Source: Tardibacter chloracetimidivorans
Lineage (GTDB): Bacteria > Pseudomonadota > Alphaproteobacteria > Sphingomonadales > Sphingomonadaceae
Assembly: GCF_001890385.1 (NCBI RefSeq)
Contig: NZ_CP018221.1
Coordinates: 3,235,001 to 3,299,000, forward strand
Direction of reading: 5' to 3'
Length of the DNA stretch: 64,000 nucleotides
Positions 6,963 to 16,420 of the stretch are shown here, one piece after another. The translations under genes and the position numbers were made by a program. The notes beneath the pieces were generated by a model. The model had not been told where the DNA came from. It worked only from the letters and a program-made list of their open reading frames with translations, and made no database searches. Position 1 is the stretch's first letter. Every line of letters begins with the position of its first letter.

Positions 6963-9942
6963 GGGCGCAAGGCCCAGCGTCTCCACTATTCCCCCGCACA
7001 GGGCCTTTGTCGATGCGCTTGCCGCAGGGCTGCTCGCAAGGGCGGGGGATGATCCGATGGTGTTGGCGCGGGGGCTGGTGCTGTTGCCCAACAACCGCTC
7101 CTGCCGCGCGCTGTCGGACGCCTTCGTCCGGCGGCTCGGCACGCGCGGGCTGCTGCTGCCGCGCATGGCGCCGATCGGCGGCCTCGATCTGGACGAGGCG
7201 GTCGGCGTCGCTTTCGACGATCTTGGCCACGCGGCCGAAATCCCCGCCGCCATCGACGGATGCGCGCGGCGGCTGATGCTTGCGCGGCTGGTCCAGCGCT
7301 TCGGCGATCTGGAAGGGCGGCCGATGGGCGCGGCGGAGGCGGTGCGGCTGGCGGGCCAGCTTGCCCGCACGCTCGACCAACTCGTGGCCGAGGAAGTGCC
7401 CGCTTCGCGGCTTGCGGAGGCAGTGCCTGAAAATGTCGCGGCGCACTGGCAGCAGACGCTGAAGTTCCTCCGCATCGTGACCGAGCAATGGCCGGAGGTT
7501 CTGAGCGGCCTGGGCCAGACCGATGCGGTGGCCAGGCGCAACCTGATGTTCGACGGCCTTGCCCGGTGCTGGCGGGACGATCCGCCTCCCGGCTTTGTCA
7601 TAGCGGCGGGCATCACCACATCCGCCCCCGCCGTCGGCCGCCTGCTGCGCGTGATCTCGCGTCTGCCAGATGGGGAAGTCGTGCTGCCGGGGCTGGACCT
7701 CGGCATGGCAGATGAGGAGTGGGATCTTCTCGGGCCGGTCGAGACCGGCGACGGGCGCGTCTATCATTGCGAAAGCCATCCGCAGTTCCAGTTGAAGCTG
7801 CTTCTCGACCATATGGGCGTGGGCCGGGGCGAAGTGACGCGCTGGCGCTGGGGAGGCGGGCGTGATGCGCCTGCCGCCCGCACGCGCGCGGTGGAGGCGG
7901 CGATGACCCCGGCTGAAACCACCGGCAAATGGCAGGATATGTCCGCGCGCGACCGCCGCATTCCGGGCGTGCGCTTCTTTGAAGCGGCGACTCCGGGGGA
8001 AGAGGCGCAGGCGATCGCGCTTGCCCTGCGCCGCGCGCTCGATACGCCGGAGCAGACTGCAGCGCTCGTCTCGCCGGATCGCGGGCTCGCCCGCCGCGTG
8101 GCCGCGCACCTGAAGCGCTGGGGAATCGCGATCGACGATTCCGCCGGCCTGCCGCTTTCCCGCACGCCCGCCGGGGCATTTCTTGCGCTGTTGGCAGATG
8201 CGGCGGCGGAACGGTTTGCGCCGGTCGCCCTGCTTGCCTTGCTGAAGCACCCGCTGATCCGCGCGGGCGAGGAGCGGCTGGGCTGGCTGGAGGAGGTGCG
8301 CGCACTCGACAAGGCGTTGCGCGGCCCCCGCCCCGGCGCGGGGCTGGACGGGATCGCCACGCACCTGGCCCAACTCGCCGCTCTCCAGGGCCCGCACTGG
8401 CTTGATCGCGAGGAGCGACTGGCGCTTGCGGGTTGGTGGGCGACCGTGGAGCCGCTGCTGCGTCCGCTTGAGCAGGCATTCGCGGAACGGCGGGTCACAT
8501 TGACCGCGCTTGTCGAGGTGCTGATCGCGGCTGGCGAAACCCTGTGCGGCGATGCGCTTTGGGCGGGCCCGGCGGGGCGCGCGGCATCGGACCTGCTTGT
8601 CCGGCTCGGCCAGCATGGCGGTGCGTTGGGAGAGGTCGATCCGGCTGAACTGCCCGCCCTTCTTGTCCATATGATGGACGAGGTGGCGGTCCGCCCGCCG
8701 GCGGGCGGGCATCCCCGCCTTGCTATTTACGGACTGATCGAAGCGCGGCTGCAACGCGCCGACCTGATGATCCTCGGCTCGCTCAACGAAGGCGTGTGGC
8801 CCGCGCTTCCTTCGCCCGATCCGTGGCTCGCCCCCCGTATCCGGGCGGAGCTTGGGCTGCCGGGGCTGGAGCGGCGCATCGGCCTTGCCGCGCATGATTT
8901 CGTTTCGGCACTCGGTGCGCCGCAGGTTCTCGTCACCCGCGCCCGGCGCGATGTGTCGAAGCCGACCATCGCCTCGCGCCTGTGGCTCAGGCTTGAGGCG
9001 ATGACGGGCGGAATGCCGCGCCAGCCGCTGCTTCCCGGCTGGGCGGCCGGGCTGGACGCACCGCAAGGAAAGGCGCGGCCGGTCGGCCGCCCTGCACCCC
9101 GCCCCCCGGCGGATCAGCGGCCGAAGAAAATCTCGGTGACTGCGGTCGACAAGCTGAAGGCCGATCCTTACGAGTTCTACGCAAAGCACATCCTGCGGCT
9201 CGTCCGGCGCGATCCTGTGGATGTCGATCCGTCGGCGGCCGATCGCGGCAATGCGATGCACGCGATCATGGAAGCCTGGGTGAAGGAGGACGGCGGCCGC
9301 GACCCGGCGCTCCTGATCGCCCGCGCGGAAAAGATGATCGGCGACTGGACAGAGCATCCGCTGCTTCGCGTGCTGTGGCAGCCGCGCGTCCTCCGGGCTG
9401 TGCAATGGGCGGCGGAACAGCTTGGCAGCGACATGGCCGACGGCTGGCTTCCCGTGGCTGTCGAGGCAAGGGGCGAGCGCACGCATGCCGGCGTCGCACT
9501 CAACGGCCGGGCCGATCGCATCGATGCGCGGGACGGCGCGCTGCGGATTGTGGATTACAAGACGGGCAAGCCGCCGTCGACGCGCCAGTTGAAGGCGGGC
9601 TTCGCCTTACAGCTTGGCCTGCTGGGTTGGCTGGCCGATCAGGGCGCGTTCGATCCGGTCACCGGCACTGCGCTCCGGTTCGATTACTGGCGGCTGTCTG
9701 GCGGGCGCGAAAAACCGGGCGAGGCGCGCAGCGCGCTGAAGGAGAAGAAGAGCGACTGGATCGAGCCGGAGGCGTTCGCGGCCTTCTGCGCCGCCGAGTT
9801 TGCGGACGCCGCCGAAAAATATCTGACCGGCACGCAGCCGTTCGTCGCAAAGCTCCACCCGCAATATGCGCTCTTTTCGGACTACGACCAGCTTGCCCGC
9901 GTCGCCGAATGGCTGGGGCGCGAGAGGACCGGCGATGGCTGA
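6955..9942 (+). CDS. addB: Double-strand break repair protein AddB
   Basis: Subunit of the AddAB helicase-nuclease, which resects double-strand breaks to a Chi-like site and loads RecA. The 995-residue product has a degenerate helicase body and a RecB-type nuclease domain at the C terminus with the catalytic motif VDYKTGKPP near residue 865 and a QL(x)LLGWL motif after it. The N terminus has LLPNNRSCRAL where the Bacillus protein carries its Walker A motif, so it probably does not hydrolyse ATP. The Cys quartet that holds an iron-sulfur cluster in Bacillus AddB is not seen. Both traits are, as far as I know, common in the alphaproteobacterial type. Overlaps murU and addA by eight bases each. 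Confidence 0.95.
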   Translation: MAEGARPSVSTIPPHRAFVDALAAGLLARAGDDPMVLARGLVLLPNNRSCRALSDAFVRRLGTRGLLLPRMAPIGGLDLDEAVGVAFDDLGHAAEIPAAIDGCARRLMLARLVQRFGDLEGRPMGAAEAVRLAGQLARTLDQLVAEEVPASRLAEAVPENVAAHWQQTLKFLRIVTEQWPEVLSGLGQTDAVARRNLMFDGLARCWRDDPPPGFVIAAGITTSAPAVGRLLRVISRLPDGEVVLPGLDLGMADEEWDLLGPVETGDGRVYHCESHPQFQLKLLLDHMGVGRGEVTRWRWGGGRDAPAARTRAVEAAMTPAETTGKWQDMSARDRRIPGVRFFEAATPGEEAQAIALALRRALDTPEQTAALVSPDRGLARRVAAHLKRWGIAIDDSAGLPLSRTPAGAFLALLADAAAERFAPVALLALLKHPLIRAGEERLGWLEEVRALDKALRGPRPGAGLDGIATHLAQLAALQGPHWLDREERLALAGWWATVEPLLRPLEQAFAERRVTLTALVEVLIAAGETLCGDALWAGPAGRAASDLLVRLGQHGGALGEVDPAELPALLVHMMDEVAVRPPAGGHPRLAIYGLIEARLQRADLMILGSLNEGVWPALPSPDPWLAPRIRAELGLPGLERRIGLAAHDFVSALGAPQVLVTRARRDVSKPTIASRLWLRLEAMTGGMPRQPLLPGWAAGLDAPQGKARPVGRPAPRPPADQRPKKISVTAVDKLKADPYEFYAKHILRLVRRDPVDVDPSAADRGNAMHAIMEAWVKEDGGRDPALLIARAEKMIGDWTEHPLLRVLWQPRVLRAVQWAAEQLGSDMADGWLPVAVEARGERTHAGVALNGRADRIDARDGALRIVDYKTGKPPSTRQLKAGFALQLGLLGWLADQGAFDPVTGTALRFDYWRLSGGREKPGEARSALKEKKSDWIEPEAFAAFCAAEFADAAEKYLTGTQPFVAKLHPQYALFSDYDQLARVAEWLGRERTGDG

Positions 9943-12900
9943 CGCGCGCAAGAGCTATCCGCTGCTCGACAATCAGGCGGTCGCGGCCGATCCGCGCAAG
10001 CACGCCTGGGTGTCCGCCTCGGCTGGCACCGGCAAGACACAGGTGCTCACTGCCCGTGTGCTCCGGCTGCTGCTGAACGGGGCGGACCCGGCGGGCATCC
10101 TCTGCATCACCTTCACCAAGGCGGGGGCGGCCGAAATGGCCGAGCGGCTGAACGGCGTCCTCGCGCGCTGGGTGCGCTGCCCGGACAAGGAACTGCGCCA
10201 GCACCTGTTCAACCTTGGCGAGCCCAATGACGACCAGATGATCGCCCGCGCGCGCACCTTGTTCGCCCGTGTGCTGGAAGCGGCGGGGGGCCTCAGGATC
10301 GAGACGATCCACGCCTTCGCCCAGTCGCTGCTCGCCGCCTTTCCGATGGAAAGCGGGGTTGCGCCGGGCTTTGCCGCGCTGGACGAACGATCGACCGAGG
10401 TGCTGAAGCGCCGGGTGCTGGCCGAGGTGCTGGTGGAGGCGGAACGCACCGGCGATCCGATTCTGGATGATTTCCGGGCGATCAGCGTCCGCATGGGGGA
10501 CGGCGGCAAGCTGATGCAGATGCTGGGGCGCATGACGAACCATGCTGCCGCGCTGCAGGCCTTCCGCTCGCGCGAGGAGATCACCCCCCGGCTCAGGCGC
10601 TTCCTTGACGTGCCCGAGGATGTCGACGGCGCGATGGCGGCAGCCTGCGCGGACAGCAGCTTCCCGGTTGAGATCGTCCGCCGGATCGCGGCCGCCAATG
10701 CCGCCTGGGCCACGAAAACGGGCCTTACCCATGCCGATGTGATCGCCGCCTGGCTTGCCGCCTCTCCGGCGGATCGCGCGCGGCTCCTGCCGGATCTTCT
10801 TTCGGTCGCCTGTACGAAGGACGGGAAGCTGCGGGCCGTTCAGAAGGGGCAGAGGGGGACCGAACCGGAATATGCGTCGCTGTGCGAGCGGCTGCACGAC
10901 AGCTGCTCGGCAATACTCGATCTTCGCGCTCGCGCAGATCTGGCCGAATGGCTTGGGGTGACGCTTCGCGCGGGCTGGCAGGTGGCGCAGGGCTATGCCG
11001 CCGAGAAGGAGCGTCAGGGCGTCATCGATTATGGCGACATGATCGAACGCGCCGCCGCCCTGCTTTCCGGCGACGGCATGGGCGCATGGGTGCGCTACAA
11101 GCTGGACCAGAAGCTGGATCATATCCTGATCGACGAGGCGCAGGACACCAACCGCGCGCAATGGACCATTGCGTCCCGGCTGACGGAGGAGTTCTTCGCG
11201 GGCGAGGGCGCGCGCGGGCTGCGGCGCACGGTCTTCGCGGTCGGCGATTTCAAGCAGGCGATCTTCAGCTTTCAGGGCACCGATCCGCGCGAGTTCGATC
11301 AGGCGCGGCAATGGTTCGACGGTCAGGTCCGCCAGTCGGGCGGGCGCTTGCACGATCTGGACCTTGCCCAGTCCTTCCGCTCGACGGGCGCGGTGCTGGA
11401 TGTCGTCAACCGGCTGATCGCCGATCTCGGCCCCGAGGCGTTCGGGCTGGACCGGGGCATTCCGCTTCACCAGACCAGCAGGACGGGTGAGGCGGGGCAG
11501 GTCATTCTGCTGCCGCCGACGCGCGAGGCGCTGCCGGACGAAGACGATCAGGAAGACGCGCCCGAAGGCGAGGAGGAATGGGTCGGCGGCCATGAACGGC
11601 TGCATGCGCAAAAGCTCGCCCGACAGATCGCGGAATGGGTCGATCCCGTAAATCCCTTCCGGCTGGAGGCGAAGGGCCGGCCGTTGAAGGCCGAGGACAT
11701 ATTGGTGCTGGTCCGCTCGCGCGGCGATTTCACCGCCCTGCTTGTCGCCCGGCTGCATGAGGAAGGCGTTGCAGTCGCGGGCGTGGACCGGCTGCGGCTC
11801 ACGGCCCCGCTCGCCGTGCAGGACATGCTTGCGCTTATCCGCTTCGCGCTTCAGCCGGGCGACGATCTGACGCTTGCGACATTGCTGGTGTCGCCGCTGA
11901 TCGGGCTCTCGCAGGATCAGCTTCTGACGCTGGCCCATGATCGCCGGGGCGGCCTGTGGCGGCGCTTGCGGCAGGCTGCCGAGACCGATCCCGCGATGAA
12001 GGCGGCGGCCGACTGGCTGCTCGCGGTGCTTGCGATGGCGGATTTCGCCGCTCCCTACGAATTTCTTGAAACGGTGCTGTCCGGCCCGCTCGACGGGCGA
12101 AGGTGGCTGCTCCGGCGGCTGGGCGAGGAAGCGCGCGACCCGCTGGATGAGTTGCTGAATGCAGCGCTCGCGTTCGAGGCGGCGAACCTCCCTTCGCTCC
12201 AGGGCTTTCTCGACTGGGTGGAGCGGGAAGACGTGGAGGTGAAGCGCGATCCGTCCGCTCCGCGCGACGCGGTCAGGATCATGACGGTGCATGGCTCCAA
12301 GGGATTGCAAGCGCCGCTTGTCGTCCTTGCCGATGCGACCAAGGACCCTGACCGCAACGCCGCCGATCACGCGATGGTGGCGATGGCGAACGGAGCCTTG
12401 CCCTTGCCCCTGCATTGCTCCCCCAAGGAGGCGCGCGGGCCGGTTGCTGAGGCCTTTGCCGATGCGGCCGAACGCGCCCGGCAGGAACATTGGCGGCTGG
12501 CCTATGTCGCAATGACCCGCGCCGAGGATGTGTTGGTCGTCTCCGGTTCGCTTGGCCCCAGGGCCAGGGGGCAGGTTCCGGACGCAAGCTGGTATGCCGC
12601 CGCCGCGCGGGCGATGGAGGGGCTGGAGGCGGATGGGGTTCCGCATCCCGGCTGGGGCGAGATGCGCGTCTATCGGACGGGCAAGGGCCGCGCCGCCGCG
12701 CGAAAGCCGCGCGCGCCGCTGCCGCTTCCGGTCCTTCCGGAATGGGTCCACGCCTCGCCCCCGCCAGAGCAGGCACCGCCGCGCCCGCTTGCGCCCTCGT
12801 CGCTTGGCGAGGACAGCGTCACCGATCCGCCGCTCCCGCCGGCCGCTGCTGATGCGGCGCGCCGGGGCTCGCTGCTTCACGGATTGTTCGAGCGGCTGCC

Positions 12901-13369
12901 CGCCGCCCCGCCCGCCCGCCGCCGCGATCTTGCCGAACAATGGCTGTCGCGGCCGGGGCGTGAACCCGATTCAGCGCGCCGCGCCGTGCTGGTCGACGCT
13001 GCGATGCGGGTGATCGACGATCCCGCATTCGCCGACATTTTCGCTCCGGACGCGCTCGCCGAAGCGCCGGTCGCCGCGGTTGTCGGGGAAACGGTGGTGG
13101 CGGGTACGGTGGACCGGCTGCTGGTCACGGACGGCCATGTGCGGGTGATCGATTTCAAGACGGGCAGCCGCGTTCCCGCCGGGCTGGCAGAGGTGCCGGT
13201 CTATCATCTCCGGCAGATGGCCGCCTATGTCGCCGCGCTGGAAACGGTCTTTCCCGGCCGTTTGGTGGAGGCCGCGCTGCTCTATACCTCGGGGCCACGG
13301 CTGATCCGGCTGGAAGAGGACGTGCTTTCGCCGCACCGGCCCATGCCAAGAGCGGCTATCAGCGGCTGA
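9935..13369 (+). CDS. addA: Double-strand break repair helicase AddA
   Basis: UvrD/Rep-family 3'-5' helicase and nuclease, partner of AddB. The 1144-residue product shows Walker [10 protein letters not shown] (about residues 28-36), Walker B LIDEAQDT, helicase motif III-like [15 protein letters not shown], a late motif [14 protein letters not shown] and a C-terminal RecB nuclease motif VIDFKTG near residue 1072. Thus both subunits have a nuclease site. ATG 9935 is chosen: it overlaps the addB stop by eight bases, has GAGAGG at 9922-9927 and gives the standard start [10 protein letters not shown]; a longer in-frame start at 9866 lies inside addB. Confidence 0.97.
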   Translation: MADARKSYPLLDNQAVAADPRKHAWVSASAGTGKTQVLTARVLRLLLNGADPAGILCITFTKAGAAEMAERLNGVLARWVRCPDKELRQHLFNLGEPNDDQMIARARTLFARVLEAAGGLRIETIHAFAQSLLAAFPMESGVAPGFAALDERSTEVLKRRVLAEVLVEAERTGDPILDDFRAISVRMGDGGKLMQMLGRMTNHAAALQAFRSREEITPRLRRFLDVPEDVDGAMAAACADSSFPVEIVRRIAAANAAWATKTGLTHADVIAAWLAASPADRARLLPDLLSVACTKDGKLRAVQKGQRGTEPEYASLCERLHDSCSAILDLRARADLAEWLGVTLRAGWQVAQGYAAEKERQGVIDYGDMIERAAALLSGDGMGAWVRYKLDQKLDHILIDEAQDTNRAQWTIASRLTEEFFAGEGARGLRRTVFAVGDFKQAIFSFQGTDPREFDQARQWFDGQVRQSGGRLHDLDLAQSFRSTGAVLDVVNRLIADLGPEAFGLDRGIPLHQTSRTGEAGQVILLPPTREALPDEDDQEDAPEGEEEWVGGHERLHAQKLARQIAEWVDPVNPFRLEAKGRPLKAEDILVLVRSRGDFTALLVARLHEEGVAVAGVDRLRLTAPLAVQDMLALIRFALQPGDDLTLATLLVSPLIGLSQDQLLTLAHDRRGGLWRRLRQAAETDPAMKAAADWLLAVLAMADFAAPYEFLETVLSGPLDGRRWLLRRLGEEARDPLDELLNAALAFEAANLPSLQGFLDWVEREDVEVKRDPSAPRDAVRIMTVHGSKGLQAPLVVLADATKDPDRNAADHAMVAMANGALPLPLHCSPKEARGPVAEAFADAAERARQEHWRLAYVAMTRAEDVLVVSGSLGPRARGQVPDASWYAAAARAMEGLEADGVPHPGWGEMRVYRTGKGRAAARKPRAPLPLPVLPEWVHASPPPEQAPPRPLAPSSLGEDSVTDPPLPPAAADAARRGSLLHGLFERLPAAPPARRRDLAEQWLSRPGREPDSARRAVLVDAAMRVIDDPAFADIFAPDALAEAPVAAVVGETVVAGTVDRLLVTDGHVRVIDFKTGSRVPAGLAEVPVYHLRQMAAYVAALETVFPGRLVEAALLYTSGPRLIRLEEDVLSPHRPMPRAAISG

Positions 13370-13392
13370 AGACGTTATTGGCGCGTCGCATG

Positions 13393-13421
13393 TTGTACGG
13401 CGGCGCTGCACCACCTAGATT
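13393..13421 (+). promoter_or_regulatory. Putative trxA promoter
   Basis: TTGTAC (13393-13398), a 17-base spacer and TAGATT (13416-13421) form a reasonable sigma-70-like promoter 27 bases upstream of the trxA start. It suggests trxA is not only transcribed from the addA message. Confidence 0.45.
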
Positions 13422-13448
13422 TGAACGACACATTGGAGATTCCGACCC

Positions 13449-13772
13449 ATGGCCACCAAGAAAGTCACCGACGCTTCGTTCCACAGCGACGTCATTTCCA
13501 GCAGCACGCCGGTGCTGGTCGATTTCTGGGCGGAATGGTGCGGCCCGTGCCGCATGATAGGCCCGGCGCTGGAGGAAATTGCCCATGAGCTGGGCGGGAA
13601 GGTGACGATCGCCAAGCTCAACATCGACGAAGACCCCGACGCTCCCGCCCGCTATGGAGTGCGCGGCATCCCGACGATGATCCTGTTCAAGGGCGGCGAA
13701 GCGGTGGCGACCAAGGTGGGCGCTGCGCCCAAGAGTCAGCTCAAGAGCTGGCTTGAGGGTGAGCTGGCCTAG
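13449..13772 (+). CDS. trxA: Thioredoxin
   Basis: Small dithiol oxidoreductase of the cytosol that reduces protein disulfides using TrxB. The 107-residue product has the classic active site WCGPC (Cys31 and Cys34), the cis-Pro region [11 protein letters not shown] and no signal peptide, so it is the cytosolic TrxA type. GGAG at 13435-13438 precedes the ATG. It follows addA by 79 bases, which contain a plausible promoter. Confidence 0.97.
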   Translation: MATKKVTDASFHSDVISSSTPVLVDFWAEWCGPCRMIGPALEEIAHELGGKVTIAKLNIDEDPDAPARYGVRGIPTMILFKGGEAVATKVGAAPKSQLKSWLEGELA

Positions 13773-13837
13773 TCTCAGGCTGGGAGTGGCCGTCATACTG
13801 AACCCGTTTCAGCATCCGGCCCAAACCCGTTCAGATC

Positions 13838-14884
13838 CTATACCGCATGGGTTGCCAGCCTGGATGCTGAAGACTCTGTGTGCGTAACCGAGACCGTGGT
13901 TCCCGGATAGCCGCCCTCCGTCTCCACGGCGGCGCCCAGCTGATTGGCCAGGGCTTCGACGATACTGGTGCCCAGGCCGGGTTTGGCCCCGGCAAGGGTC
14001 TCGGGCGTTCCGACGCCATTGTCACTGACCGACAATGTCCAGTCCGATCCATGCGAATGATAATCGACGAGGATCTTGCCGCTGCGATCACCGGGAAAGG
14101 CATGTTTCAGCGCGTTGATGACGAGTTCGGTTACGATCAGCCCCAAGCTGACCGACATATCGGCATTCACGGCGCTGCCGTCCGCGGTCACCGCGATCGA
14201 CACCTGATCATGATCGTGGATCATCGATGCGCTGAGGCTCTCGCAAAGCTGGGTGAAATAACTGCGCAGCTCGACATCGCCCAGGCTCGATGCCGCGAGC
14301 TGTTGCTGGAGGCTGGCGATCGACATGACCCGGCTGTGGGCATCGTGGAGATGGCCGCGCGCCTCCTCTGACTGCACCCGCCGCGCGCTTTGCATGAGCA
14401 CGCTGGCGATGATCTGGAGGCTGTTGGCGACGCGGTGCTGAAGCTCCTGGAGCAGGATCGCCTTCTCGCGCAGCAGGTCGTCCTTGAGCTTCTCGCTGCT
14501 GCGAGCATCGGTGACGTCGGATATGGTCAGCAGCAGGCGGACCTGTTCCATGTCGCCATAGTCGAGCTTCTGGGCATTGAGCACCAGCCGTCGGGGTGCG
14601 GCGGCACCCTTGAGGTCCATCTCATAAGCCTCGATCCTTGCGTGGCCCGACAGGGTGGCGCCAAGCAACGAGCGAAGTTGCGGCACATCCCATTCGCCTG
14701 CGCCGAGCGTGAATAGCGGCCGTCCTTCTGCGTTCTGGGGATCAAGGCCAAAGGCACGATAAAAGGAGGTGCTGCCGGCGATTACGGTCAGATCCCCGTC
14801 AAGCAGGAGGGCCGGCGCGGGCGACGAGGCAAGGATTGCCAGCGCCAGATTGCGCTCGACGTCTGGATGGATGGCTCGGTTCAC
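13838..14884 (-). CDS. PAS-containing sensor histidine kinase, HisKA_2 type
   Basis: A soluble-looking 348-residue kinase: a PAS-like domain at about residues 15-125, a HisKA_2 phospho-acceptor block (LLQELQHRVANSLQ, His150), then an ATPase domain with VTELVINALKHAFPG and a DNGVG motif. HisKA_2/HWE-like kinases are abundant in alphaproteobacteria and often feed the general stress response (PhyR-NepR-EcfG) or light and redox responses, but the PAS domain here shows no LOV-type Cys motif and nothing next door is a response regulator. GTG 14884 is preferred because AAAGGGGG lies just upstream; a longer frame reaches 15007. It is convergent with trxA. Ligand and partner are unknown. Confidence 0.85.
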   Translation of the reverse strand: MNRAIHPDVERNLALAILASSPAPALLLDGDLTVIAGSTSFYRAFGLDPQNAEGRPLFTLGAGEWDVPQLRSLLGATLSGHARIEAYEMDLKGAAAPRRLVLNAQKLDYGDMEQVRLLLTISDVTDARSSEKLKDDLLREKAILLQELQHRVANSLQIIASVLMQSARRVQSEEARGHLHDAHSRVMSIASLQQQLAASSLGDVELRSYFTQLCESLSASMIHDHDQVSIAVTADGSAVNADMSVSLGLIVTELVINALKHAFPGDRSGKILVDYHSHGSDWTLSVSDNGVGTPETLAGAKPGLGTSIVEALANQLGAAVETEGGYPGTTVSVTHTESSASRLATHAV

Positions 14885-15054
14885 GATGATGCCCCCTTTC
14901 CGGGAGCCCGAAAGCTTGCGGGGTGAAAGCTGGGTCCGGGTACTCGCGAGCCGCCTCAAGGTGAGCGCAAAGACTCGCAGAAGCACATTAGCACGGTTCG
15001 CGTCCAAACCCGGCCTCTATTCGGAGAGGCCTTTCGCTGCGGGACGTTTTCGTT

Positions 15055-16278
15055 TCAGCTCCGATAGTCGGCGTTGATGCTGATGTAGCCGTGCGTCAGA
15101 TCGCACGTCCACACAGTGGCGCGGCCGCCCCTAAGGCCGATGTCGACTCCGATCTCGATCTCGCTGCCCTTCAGATGCGCGGCCACCGGCGCTTCGTCAT
15201 AGCCCTCGACGGCAAGGCCGTGGCGCGCCACCTCAGTCATCCCGAAGCGGATTGAAAGCAGGTCGCGCTCGGCCGGTTCGCCGGCCTTGCCGACGGCCAT
15301 CACCACGCGGCCCCAGTTCGCGTCCTCGCCCGCCATTGCTGTTTTTACCAGCGGCGAGTTGGCGATCGACATGGCGATGCGATGGGCGCTTGCGTCGCTC
15401 TCCGCGCCGGTGACGTCCACGGTGATGAACTTCGACGCGCCCTCGCCGTCGCGGACGACCTGCTGGGCAAGATCGATGCACAGGTCGGTCAGCGCCGCCT
15501 GAAAGGCGTCGGCTCCGGGGTCGTCAACGGAGGTGAGCGGCGCATTGCGCGCCTTGCCCGTCGCAAAGGCGAGGACGGTGTCGGACGTGGAGGTGTCGCC
15601 ATCCACGGTGATGCAGGAATAGCTCTGCCGGTTCGCCGCGCCCAGCATCTGCTGGAGAAAGGCCGCGTCCACCGCCGCATCGGTGAAGATGAAGCCGAGC
15701 ATGGTCGCCATGTCGGGCGCGATCATGCCCGAACCCTTGATGATGCCGACGATGTTCACCGTCCTGTCGCCGATCACCGCCGACCGGGCCGCAGCCTTGG
15801 GGAAGGTGTCCGTCGTCATGATGGTGGCGGCCGCTTCTTCCCAGGTGGCGCGCTCGCTGCAAAGCACCGAGTCGATCCCCGCCTCCGCCTTGTCGATCGG
15901 CAACGGCACGCCGATGACGCCCGTCGATGCGACGAACACGTCCGACGGCTGGCAGCCAAGCGCCTTGGCGACGCGCGCCGTGATCGCCTCGACCGCCGCC
16001 CGGCCGCGATTTCCGGTAAAGGCGTTGGAATTGCCCGCATTCACTACCAGCGCCCGCGCGCGGCCCAGCGGCAGGGCGGTGCGGCACCAGTCGACTTCTG
16101 GCGACGGGCAGCGCGATTTCGTCGTCACGCCGGCGACGGTCGTTCCCTCGTCAAGGGCGGCAAAGGTCAGGTCCGCCCGGTCCCAGCCCTTGTAGCCCGC
16201 TCGCGTGACTGCAAGCCGCACGCCGGGAACCGGGGGGAGTTCGGGAAATGACTCGGGCGCAAGGGGAGAACGTTTCAT
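15055..16278 (-). CDS. argJ: Bifunctional glutamate N-acetyltransferase / amino-acid acetyltransferase
   Basis: Transfers the acetyl group from N-acetylornithine to glutamate in the cyclic arginine pathway (bifunctional forms also use acetyl-CoA). The 407-residue precursor has the self-cleavage site KGSGMIAPDMATMLGF, where the chain is cut before Thr192, which then becomes the nucleophile. Other family blocks include NAGNSNAFTG, VASTGVIGVPLP and VDGDTSTSDT. ATG 16278 is chosen; a TTG at 16290 in frame is possible. It diverges from secA across about 140 bases. It is not clustered with other arginine genes. Confidence 0.96.
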   Translation of the reverse strand: MKRSPLAPESFPELPPVPGVRLAVTRAGYKGWDRADLTFAALDEGTTVAGVTTKSRCPSPEVDWCRTALPLGRARALVVNAGNSNAFTGNRGRAAVEAITARVAKALGCQPSDVFVASTGVIGVPLPIDKAEAGIDSVLCSERATWEEAAATIMTTDTFPKAAARSAVIGDRTVNIVGIIKGSGMIAPDMATMLGFIFTDAAVDAAFLQQMLGAANRQSYSCITVDGDTSTSDTVLAFATGKARNAPLTSVDDPGADAFQAALTDLCIDLAQQVVRDGEGASKFITVDVTGAESDASAHRIAMSIANSPLVKTAMAGEDANWGRVVMAVGKAGEPAERDLLSIRFGMTEVARHGLAVEGYDEAPVAAHLKGSEIEIGVDIGLRGGRATVWTCDLTHGYISINADYRS

Positions 16279-16314
16279 GGGCGGCCGCAATAGCGTCTTT
16301 CACCGGCCCGTCAA

Positions 16315-16343
16315 TTGACTTGGCCCTGCAGCGTCCTTACATC
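16315..16343 (+). promoter_or_regulatory. Putative secA promoter
   Basis: TTGACT (16315-16320) followed 17 bases later by TACATC (16338-16343) in the argJ-secA gap, about 78 bases before the secA start. Plausible sigma-70 promoter. Confidence 0.4.
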
Positions 16344-16420
16344 CCGGCCGTTTCCGGGCGGGGAAGCTGACCCTATCCGGGTGCGGCCATCCGGCTGATA
16401 TCGCAAAGACAGGAAAGCGC

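Noticed and set aside
6949-9486. Very long open frame on the minus strand opposite addB
   Set aside because: It mirrors addB, has no domain motif, and is Arg/His/Gln-rich as expected for the antisense of a high-GC gene. The same holds for 9659-12940 (opposite addA), 16373-18085 (secA), 20225-22279 (fusA), 38224-40026 (guaA) and 55872-57761 (mutS).
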